From Eudoraea sp. (GTDB lineage Bacteria > Bacteroidota > Bacteroidia > Flavobacteriales > Flavobacteriaceae), in the NCBI GenBank assembly GCA_013041785.1, contig JABDRK010000117.1:1-11508 (forward strand): a stretch of 11,508 bases of DNA, read 5' to 3'. How positions within the stretch are numbered: position 1 is the stretch's first letter; every line of letters starts with the position of its first letter. Under the pieces are notes generated by a model that was not told the DNA's origin, did not search any database, and saw nothing but the letters and a program-made list of their open reading frames with translations. A program made the translations under genes and the position numbers. Shown piece by piece: positions 5,777 through 11,508 of the stretch.

Positions 5777-7103
5777 ACTGGGGTTGATCATAAAAAGGGA
5801 ATACCTCGCTAAGGTCCGTAATAAGTCCTTTGTGATCATGACCATATTGAGCCCCATACTGATTGTTGGTATGGTGGTGTTGATTGCTTACCTGACCAAG
5901 GTAAACGACAGTGATAAGCGCATAATCGCCGTACTCAATGAAAGTGATTATTTCACTGGGGATTTTACTACTTCAGAGCGAACGGCTTTTATAAAATTCA
6001 GATCCATAAGCCTGGAATCGGCCAAGGATTCCACGCTTAGCCTGGGCTACTATGGGTTGCTTTTTATCCCGGATGCCGGGGATATGCAACAGGTGGCTGA
6101 AAAAACATACTTTTTTACCAAGGACGCCCCTAACACATTGGTATTAAATCAGTTGGAATCTATTTTTTCAGAACGAATACGTTCGAAGCGATTAGAGGAC
6201 CTTGGAGTATCTGCCCTTGAATTTAAAGAGATAGGCAGTGGGTTTGAACTCAATACGGCAACTTTTGAAGGACAGACCAACCTTAAGGGAATCAATGAAA
6301 TCAAGGCCTTCATTGGTGGCGGTTTTGGGTACCTGATCATGATGTTCATTATTATTTACGGAGGTTTTGTAATGCGCAGTGTGATTGAGGAAAAAACCAG
6401 CCGGATCATAGAAGTGATTATTTCCACTGTGAGGCCATTTCAGCTTATGCTGGGTAAAATAATCGGCACCTCCCTGGCCGGAGTGACCCAATTTGCGATA
6501 TGGATTATCTCGGCTTCGCTCCTTATGTATGTGGTGCTTTCGGTATTTGGAATTGATATATCTGCCCTGGAAGCAGGACCACAGATTGGTCCTGCCATGC
6601 CGGGCATGGAAACGGTATCCCCCACCTCAGATACGCTGCAGTTATATGCCAGCGAGCTTTACAAAATTCCCTGGACCATTTTGATCATATCCTTTGTGAT
6701 CTATTTTGTCCTGGGCTACCTGATCTATAGCTCCATATATGCAGCCATTGGGGCTGCGGTGGACAATGAAACGGATACCCAACAATTTATCCTGCCCATT
6801 ATCCTGCCGCTTGTACTGGCCATTTATATCGGGTTCTTCTCGGTTTTCAACAACCCCAATGGTCCCATAGCTGTGGGGTTTTCCCTGTTTCCGCTTACTT
6901 CGCCCATTGTTATGCTCATGCGACTACCAGGGGGAATAGGAGAAGGCGGAGTGCCTTTATGGCAACTAATTACATCCATTGTATTCTTGGGCCTTACCTT
7001 TATAGGGATTGTATGGCTGGCTGCTAAGATATACCGGGTTGGAATATTAATGTATGGTAAAAAACCTACCTATAAAGAATTGTTCAAATGGTTACGATAT
7101 TGA
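5769..7103 (+). CDS. ABC-2 type transporter permease (NatB-like)
   Basis: 444 residues. It is the inner-membrane partner of the upstream ATPase, together forming an ABC-2 exporter. It shows the classical layout: a cytoplasmic N-terminus with IIKREYLAKVRNKSF (7-21), TM1 at about 22-43, a large extracytoplasmic domain (about 44-182), then roughly five more membrane segments near 183-203, 230-260, 300-330, 340-360 and 400-425. The conserved cytoplasmic motif EEKTSRIIEVIISTVRPF (207-224) precedes the third membrane segment. Start ATG 5769 overlaps the ATPase stop; an upstream in-frame start would add 21 residues that read through the ATPase gene and spoil the N-terminus. Possible exported substrates (ions, lipids, peptides) cannot be told from sequence. 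The mscS-like gene overlaps its 3' end by 16 nt. Confidence 0.9.
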   Translation: MSKLGLIIKREYLAKVRNKSFVIMTILSPILIVGMVVLIAYLTKVNDSDKRIIAVLNESDYFTGDFTTSERTAFIKFRSISLESAKDSTLSLGYYGLLFIPDAGDMQQVAEKTYFFTKDAPNTLVLNQLESIFSERIRSKRLEDLGVSALEFKEIGSGFELNTATFEGQTNLKGINEIKAFIGGGFGYLIMMFIIIYGGFVMRSVIEEKTSRIIEVIISTVRPFQLMLGKIIGTSLAGVTQFAIWIISASLLMYVVLSVFGIDISALEAGPQIGPAMPGMETVSPTSDTLQLYASELYKIPWTILIISFVIYFVLGYLIYSSIYAAIGAAVDNETDTQQFILPIILPLVLAIYIGFFSVFNNPNGPIAVGFSLFPLTSPIVMLMRLPGGIGEGGVPLWQLITSIVFLGLTFIGIVWLAAKIYRVGILMYGKKPTYKELFKWLRY

Positions 7104-8041
7104 GTTTACTTCAGGAAAAACCCAGTAAAGTAGGGGAATTCCTTGAAAAAGATGTTTGGGGTTCCATAAAGGAGGTCCTGAATATGGGCTTACATCTGGG
7201 AGAAGGGGAGAAATCAATACATATAACTTTAGGTCTGTTGCTCCTGTTAGTTCTGGCCTTTTTGATTACGAGTTTTATTTTGAAATGGCTGCGCCATTTG
7301 CTGACCCGGAAAATGCAGGGAGATGATAAGCTTAAATTCATAAGCATTTTTAAGTTCATAAAGTATTTCGTCTATGTAGCGGTGATCCTGGTTACCATGA
7401 GCGTTGCCGGGATAGATATTACTATTCTCATCACGGCTTCGGCTGCCTTATTCGTGGGCTTGGGATTGGCCCTTCAGGAATTATTTCAGGATATTATTGC
7501 CGGTATTTTTATAATTACCGATAAGTCCCTTATGGTGGGGGATATCATCGAAGTGGATGGTAAAGTGGTAAAAGTCTTTGAAATCAAATTAAGGACAACC
7601 CGGGGCATAACCCGTGACGATAAGGTGATTGTAATTCCCAATCACAAATTCATAACCGATATCATTTACAATCACACCCAGAACCAGGAGACTACTCGTG
7701 AATCTGTAAATGTGGGTGTGGCTTATGGAAGTGATGTGGAAAAAGTATCCGGATTGCTCCTGGAATGTGCACAAAAACATCCTGCCGTTCTGAAAAGGCC
7801 CGAGCCTATGGTTTTATTTGAAGATTTTGGCGATTCTGCACTACTTTTTTCGATTAAGTTTCACATAGCCGAAAGTTTTACATCCCCATTGGTTAAAAGC
7901 GATATCAGGTATAGTATTGATCGGGCATTTAGGGATAACCAGGTAACTATCCCATTCCCTCAACGGGATATACACGTATATCAGCATGCTCCATTTAAGG
8001 TAATGCAGAATAGCAGAAAAGGAGGAGATGTTGAGAAGTAG
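7088..8041 (+). CDS. MscS-family mechanosensitive ion channel
   Basis: 317 residues. Small-conductance mechanosensitive channels open when inner-membrane tension rises in osmotic downshock and release solutes. Here three membrane helices are predicted (about 46-68, 90-108, 112-140). The pore-lining TM3 has the family's Gly/Ala pattern in AALFVGLGLALQELFQDIIAG (119-139). The MscS beta domain follows with GDIIEVDG (151-158) and VIVIPNHKF (180-188). An alpha/beta C-terminal domain ends near TIPFPQRDIHV (287-297). The N-terminal 45 residues are soluble and poorly conserved. Start ATG 7088 overlaps the permease by 16 nt; a TTG at 7100 is a possible later start. Its place inside an envelope operon suggests a specialised rather than housekeeping MscS paralogue (inference). 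Confidence 0.92.
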   Translation: MVTILSLLQEKPSKVGEFLEKDVWGSIKEVLNMGLHLGEGEKSIHITLGLLLLLVLAFLITSFILKWLRHLLTRKMQGDDKLKFISIFKFIKYFVYVAVILVTMSVAGIDITILITASAALFVGLGLALQELFQDIIAGIFIITDKSLMVGDIIEVDGKVVKVFEIKLRTTRGITRDDKVIVIPNHKFITDIIYNHTQNQETTRESVNVGVAYGSDVEKVSGLLLECAQKHPAVLKRPEPMVLFEDFGDSALLFSIKFHIAESFTSPLVKSDIRYSIDRAFRDNQVTIPFPQRDIHVYQHAPFKVMQNSRKGGDVEK

Positions 8042-8909
8042 GATACTGAAGTTGAGTGTTATACTCGTCTTACTGATAACTTCCTTTAGCTATGGACAGA
8101 GCACGGACCTACTGAGACTTGAATACACGCATATACCTGATGATGTTTCCGAAGTGGAGACCTCCCGGTTTCGATTCTTAATAAACATGCCCTTTAAGCT
8201 AAAAGGAGCAAAGTACCTGATCCTGGGTGCTGAATACAATTTTATTGATTTTGATCCCAAGCGTGATTTTCCATTTGATGACAATGAACTGGAGCAGCTG
8301 CACGTCGTAGATTTTAATCTGGGATATATTTTCAATTGGAATAAGGATTGGCGCTTTGTGGGGATCGTAACTCCGCGCCTGGCTTCAAATTTGGTTACCG
8401 ATATTGGTTCCCGTGATTTTCTGATCAATCTAACGGCTACTTTCTGGAAAGAACGGAAAGATGTGGATAAACCATTCCGGTTGGTTTTGGGCCTTACCTA
8501 TAATAGCACTACCGGGCTTCCGGTTCCGCTCCCCCTGATCAATTACTACAAACGATTTCATCCCCGCTGGGCTTTTACCCTGGGAATTCCCCGCAGTGAT
8601 TTAAGAATGTTCCTTTCAGAGCGCAACATCCTGCAATTGGCATTGTTTTTGGATGGCTATTTTGTGAATGCGCAAAATGATATAGTATTACCCGATAATG
8701 AATTGGGTACCTCCATATCCTTATCCACTCTGGTGAGTGCTGTGGGCTATCAACTTAAGGTATCAAAAATGGCCTCATTCTATGGATTTGCGGGGTATAC
8801 CCTATTACAAAACGGGATTTTGCGCAACGATAAAAGAAATAAAGTGTTTACTTTGAATAACCGCGGCAGCCTGTATTATAAGGTTGGATTTAAGGTTTCA
8901 ATTTTTTAA
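8028..8909 (+). CDS. Predicted outer-membrane beta-barrel protein (DUF6268-like)
   Basis: 293 residues. A signal peptide (1-23) has a basic start, a hydrophobic core LSVILVLLITSF and likely cleavage after SYG before QS, so the mature protein begins at Gln24. The remainder is rich in alternating aromatic/polar segments typical of outer-membrane strands (KYLILGAEYNFIDF, FNLGYIFNWN, WAFTLGIP, MASFYGFAGYTLL) and ends in YYKVGFKVSIF, a C-terminal Phe as in many barrels. It resembles proteins annotated as DUF6268 barrels; that assignment is from memory. Ligand or function is unknown. Start ATG 8028 follows GGAGGA (8021-8026), a rare strong Shine-Dalgarno here, though unusually close to the ATG; it overlaps the mscS stop by 14 nt. 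It could be the outer-membrane component served by the ABC exporter (inference). Confidence 0.75.
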   Translation: MLRSRILKLSVILVLLITSFSYGQSTDLLRLEYTHIPDDVSEVETSRFRFLINMPFKLKGAKYLILGAEYNFIDFDPKRDFPFDDNELEQLHVVDFNLGYIFNWNKDWRFVGIVTPRLASNLVTDIGSRDFLINLTATFWKERKDVDKPFRLVLGLTYNSTTGLPVPLPLINYYKRFHPRWAFTLGIPRSDLRMFLSERNILQLALFLDGYFVNAQNDIVLPDNELGTSISLSTLVSAVGYQLKVSKMASFYGFAGYTLLQNGILRNDKRNKVFTLNNRGSLYYKVGFKVSIF

Positions 8910-8918
8910 AATTTACCC

Positions 8919-10082
8919 ATGTCAAAAATTCTGGTAATAGAAGATGAAGCAGCCATCAGACGCGTTCTGGTCAAGATTTTGAGCGAAGAAAACGACCAAT
9001 ACGAAGTGGAAGAGGCCGAAGATGGAAGCAAGGGCCTGGACCTGATCAAAAAGAACGATTATGATCTGGCGCTCTGCGATATAAAAATGCCCAAGATGGA
9101 TGGTGTGGAAGTCCTTCAGGCAGCCCGCAAGATCAAACCGGAAACACCTTTTATCATGATCTCCGGCCATGGTGATCTCGATACTGCAGTAAACACCATG
9201 CGCCTTGGGGCTTTTGATTATATCTCCAAACCCCCGGACCTAAACCGCTTATTGACTACAGTCAGGAATGCCCTGGACCGAAAAGAATTAGTTGCTGAGA
9301 ACCGGATTCTTAAAAAGAAGGTCAGCAAAAACTACGAGATGATCGGGGAAAGCGCTGAAATAAGCAAGATTAAGGAAATGATTGAAAAGGTGGCGCCAAC
9401 AGATGCCCGCGTGCTGATTACTGGAGCCAATGGTACGGGTAAGGAGCTCGTAGCCCATTGGATTCACGAAAAAAGCCCCCGGAGCAATGGGCCTTTTATT
9501 GAAGTGAATTGTGCCGCCATCCCTTCAGAATTAATAGAAAGTGAGCTTTTTGGCCATGTCAAAGGGGCATTTACCTCCGCAGTCAAAGACCGGGCTGGAA
9601 AGTTTGAAGCAGCTAATAAAGGGACCATCTTCCTGGATGAAGTAGGCGATATGAGCCTTTCTGCACAGGCAAAGGTGTTGAGAGCCCTGCAGGAAAGCAA
9701 GATTTCAAGGGTAGGCTCAGATAAAGACATTAAGGTGGATGTGCGTGTAGTTGCCGCTACCAACAAGGACCTGAAAAAGGAGATAGGAGAGGGGCGGTTT
9801 CGGGAAGATTTATACCATAGGCTGGCCGTGATCCTGATTAAAGTTCCTGCACTAAATGACCGAAGGGATGATATTCCAATACTTATAGATCACTTTTCCG
9901 ATAAGATTTCCGCAGAGCAGGGTACTTCAAAAAAGAAGTTTTCCAAAAAGGCAGTAGACCTGCTTAGGGGATATGATTGGACCGGGAATATCAGGGAACT
10001 CCGCAATGTGGTGGAACGTCTGATAATACTTGGTGGAAAGGAAGTTTCGGAGGAGGATGTAAAGTTATTTGCCAGTAAGTAA
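8919..10082 (+). CDS. NtrC-family sigma-54 response regulator lacking a DNA-binding domain
   Basis: 387 residues. A receiver domain (1-120) has the acidic pair Glu9/Asp10 (EDE, 8-10), the phospho-acceptor Asp54 (CDIKMP), Ser82 (ISGHGD) and Lys104 (SKPP). The AAA+ sigma-54 interaction domain (about 141-370) has Walker A GANGTGKE (169-176), the loop GAFTSA (216-221, canonical GAFTGA), Walker B TIFLDEVGDM (236-245) and sensor II region GNIRELRNVVERL (356-368). Such proteins use ATP hydrolysis to open sigma-54 promoter complexes. The chain stops about 19 residues after this, so the usual C-terminal Fis-type helix-turn-helix is absent; typical members are about 440-480 residues. The gap to the convergent gene is only 9 nt and holds no remnant. 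No histidine kinase gene is in the window, so the partner kinase must be elsewhere. It lies 9 nt after the barrel gene and is the last gene of the operon. Confidence 0.93.
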   Translation: MSKILVIEDEAAIRRVLVKILSEENDQYEVEEAEDGSKGLDLIKKNDYDLALCDIKMPKMDGVEVLQAARKIKPETPFIMISGHGDLDTAVNTMRLGAFDYISKPPDLNRLLTTVRNALDRKELVAENRILKKKVSKNYEMIGESAEISKIKEMIEKVAPTDARVLITGANGTGKELVAHWIHEKSPRSNGPFIEVNCAAIPSELIESELFGHVKGAFTSAVKDRAGKFEAANKGTIFLDEVGDMSLSAQAKVLRALQESKISRVGSDKDIKVDVRVVAATNKDLKKEIGEGRFREDLYHRLAVILIKVPALNDRRDDIPILIDHFSDKISAEQGTSKKKFSKKAVDLLRGYDWTGNIRELRNVVERLIILGGKEVSEEDVKLFASK

Positions 10083-10091
10083 AAGCGCAAA

Positions 10092-10793
10092 TTACTGATT
10101 CAGCGTGGCACAATCCCGCAGCTTGTCAAGCGCACGTTTGGTAATTTGCTTGGTCCGCAGATTATAATATTTCTTGGCTTCGGTTAATTCCGGTCGCAGT
10201 AGCTGTTCCTCGCAACGTTCATAATTGGTTAGTGCAAGCCGATATGCCTCCTTACACGGAGTTGAGTTTACCACTTCTTCCAGAGAATTTTGATAGTTAA
10301 CCAGCGCCTTGTCTATTTTTTGTTCAAGAGCTTTTCCCACCGGAATTTGCCCTTTAAGCTGTTCCAGATAGGATTCCCGGGTATTTAAACTAAGTTGATC
10401 ACTCCCGTATTGGCTCTGGTGTACTTCTTCATGCTCTTCCAGTGCTTCCAGGCTGCTTTGTGCACTCATCAGGGCCTTATTGAGTATCAGTTTAGCACTG
10501 GTAAGCGATGAAACCCTCGTAGCCCGCTTTAAGTGGTCCAGGCTTTCCTGAATGCTATTTTCCGCCAGTTCACAGCCACAAGCCATAAATTGTTTTTTGG
10601 ACTTTTCAATCGCATTCAGTGCTTTGTACGCATGGTATCTTGCTGAATTAATATCCCCTGCATCCAAAGCCCTTTGGGTCTCCTTTTGGATGTACCCAAT
10701 ATTGGATCCCATGTATTCACATGCCTTGTTGAGGGTGAAGGATGAAAATAGGGGAAATGCAACAAGCAATATCAGATAGAAAGCAGTACGCAT
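10092..10793 (-). CDS. Secreted helical protein with six cysteines, function unknown
   Basis: I do not recognise this 233-residue protein. It begins with a signal peptide (MRTAFYLILLVAFPLFSSFT, cleavage probably near 19-21). The remainder looks almost wholly alpha-helical, with heptad-like Leu/Ala/Lys/Glu spacing and helix-pair patterns such as ALDAGDINSARYHAYKALN (42-60) that recall TPR-like repeats. After the signal there are six cysteines (25, 72, 74, 180, 194, 228), an even number that would permit three disulfides in the periplasm. There is no lipobox, so it is probably soluble periplasmic or secreted. It converges on the response regulator gene with a 9-nt gap and no clear bidirectional terminator between them. 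A TAAATTTT element (complement of 10815-10822) is a weak promoter candidate. The coding call rests on the signal peptide, the long open frame and helix-compatible composition. Confidence 0.75.
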   Translation of the reverse strand: MRTAFYLILLVAFPLFSSFTLNKACEYMGSNIGYIQKETQRALDAGDINSARYHAYKALNAIEKSKKQFMACGCELAENSIQESLDHLKRATRVSSLTSAKLILNKALMSAQSSLEALEEHEEVHQSQYGSDQLSLNTRESYLEQLKGQIPVGKALEQKIDKALVNYQNSLEEVVNSTPCKEAYRLALTNYERCEEQLLRPELTEAKKYYNLRTKQITKRALDKLRDCATLNQ

Positions 10794-10969
10794 AACGTAA
10801 GGTGTTGATACTGTAAAATTTAGGACCTTATAAAATTACTGCCTTCCTTAGGCAGAACCCTTTTTTTTCGATAAAAACCCGAAAGAGGTAGTCAAAGAGG
10901 GTGATTTTAGCACAAAACCTCACGAAATACGCCTTTTTATAGCCCGATAAATTGTCCTATCTTCAACCC
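10794..10969. other. Divergent intergenic region with a hairpin and short direct repeats
   Basis: 176 nt between the divergent unknown gene and ppk2. It contains CTGCCT-TCCTT-AGGCAG (10839-10855), followed after AACCC by eight T on the plus strand (10861-10868). This resembles a weak plus-strand terminator, although no plus-strand gene precedes it. Two AAAGAGG copies (10882-10888, 10894-10900) are spaced 12 nt apart. TATCTTCA (10958-10965), an imperfect TAnnTTTG, lies just before the ppk2 ATG and could make that mRNA nearly leaderless. No ORF or known RNA is evident. Confidence 0.4.
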
Positions 10970-11508
10970 ATGAAAAGGATAGAAAGCACACATTACCTGG
11001 CCCATTCAGCAATCAATCTCGGTGATATTCCCAGCCTTCAGACTTTCGATCAGTCCGATAAAAAATTGAAAAAACAGTTGGAAAAAATCCGGGAAGATCT
11101 TGGCGAATTTCAAAACATCCTTTGGGCACACAGAAAGTATTCGGTCCTGATTTGCCTTCAGGGGATGGATACCTCAGGCAAGGATAGCCTGATACGCGAG
11201 GTTTTTAAGGACTGTAACGTAAATGGTGTGGAAGTACATAGTTTTAAGGTCCCGACAGACCTGGAGCGAGCCCATGATTATATATGGAGACACTATATTG
11301 ACTTGCCACCAAAAGGGAAGTTCGGTGTGTTTAACAGGACACACTACGAAAATGTGCTCGTTACCCGCGTGCACCCGGAATATATATTATCCGAAAACAT
11401 TCCCGGAGTAGAGGAGGTCAGCCAGATCAACCAGGCCTTTTGGGATTCCCGTTTTGAACAGATTAACAACTTCGAACGGCACCTGGCACAAAACGGTACC
11501 TTGATTTT
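10970..11508 (+). CDS. ppk2: Polyphosphate kinase 2 family protein, N-terminal part (cut by window edge)
   Basis: PPK2 enzymes transfer phosphate between polyphosphate and nucleotides (AMP, ADP or GDP depending on class). 179 codons are visible from ATG 10970 and the frame is open to the window end; family members are commonly about 260-300 residues. The P-loop-kinase core shows Walker A GMDTSGKDS (65-73), then SFKVPTDLERAHDYIWRHY (91-109), PKGKFGVFNRTHYENVLVTRVHP (114-136) and FERHLAQNGT (168-177), all hallmarks of PPK2. The class (I, II or III) cannot be decided from this part. The gene is divergent from the unknown secreted-protein gene. Confidence 0.92.
   Translation, partial: MKRIESTHYLAHSAINLGDIPSLQTFDQSDKKLKKQLEKIREDLGEFQNILWAHRKYSVLICLQGMDTSGKDSLIREVFKDCNVNGVEVHSFKVPTDLERAHDYIWRHYIDLPPKGKFGVFNRTHYENVLVTRVHPEYILSENIPGVEEVSQINQAFWDSRFEQINNFERHLAQNGTLI

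Noticed and set aside
10083..10091. Possible frameshifted remnant of a Fis-type HTH after the response regulator
   Set aside because: Only 9 nt separate the stop from the convergent gene, and no HTH-like reading was seen beyond it on the plus strand.
10552..10779. Plus-strand open frame of 75 codons
   Set aside because: It is a shadow of the minus-strand signal-peptide gene, with no motif or start signal.

Overview
The window looks like chromosomal DNA of a member of the Flavobacteriaceae (Bacteroidetes). Three things support this. Several genes are preceded by the Bacteroidetes sigma-ABfr -7 element TAnnTTTG. Most starts lack a Shine-Dalgarno sequence. The gene content is flavobacterial: a DUF4920 lipoprotein, a stand-alone MnmD, a DnaJ with a reduced zinc finger, and NtrC-type regulators with GAFTSA. 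It reads as ordinary, gene-dense core chromosome. I see no insertion sequence, phage gene, tRNA, rRNA or CRISPR array.

Layout. The left edge holds the 5' part of ilvE on the minus strand. It diverges from a short plus-strand pair, a DUF4920 lipoprotein gene and mnmD (tRNA wobble-uridine methyltransferase), whose junction is only 1 nt. Next comes a monocistronic TIGR01777 epimerase gene, whose stop codon lies in a terminator-like hairpin. Then comes the chaperone pair grpE-dnaJ, behind a well-formed promoter that carries a tandem TGACATTT repeat. The gap after dnaJ contains its own promoter, a GNRA-capped hairpin and a strong intrinsic terminator, but no start codon. It is a good candidate for an undescribed small RNA of about 84 nt.

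From 4829 to 10082 runs a tightly packed five-gene plus-strand operon: ABC ATPase, ABC-2 permease, MscS-type channel, predicted outer-membrane beta-barrel, and a sigma-54-type response regulator. The first four genes overlap by 8, 16 and 14 nt, and the last is 9 nt downstream. The set covers inner membrane, outer membrane and signalling, so a cell-envelope export or stress role is plausible but inferred. The regulator ends right after its AAA+ domain, with no DNA-binding HTH and no kinase gene next to it.

Converging on the operon is a minus-strand gene for a secreted, helical, cysteine-containing protein of unknown function. Divergent from that gene, running off the right edge, is the 5' part of a polyphosphate kinase 2 family gene.

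The most noteworthy items are the candidate sRNA after dnaJ, the repeat-bearing grpE promoter, the HTH-less response regulator closing an envelope operon, the near-leaderless start of that operon, and the half zinc finger of DnaJ. Nothing here is clearly a new defence or mobile system.
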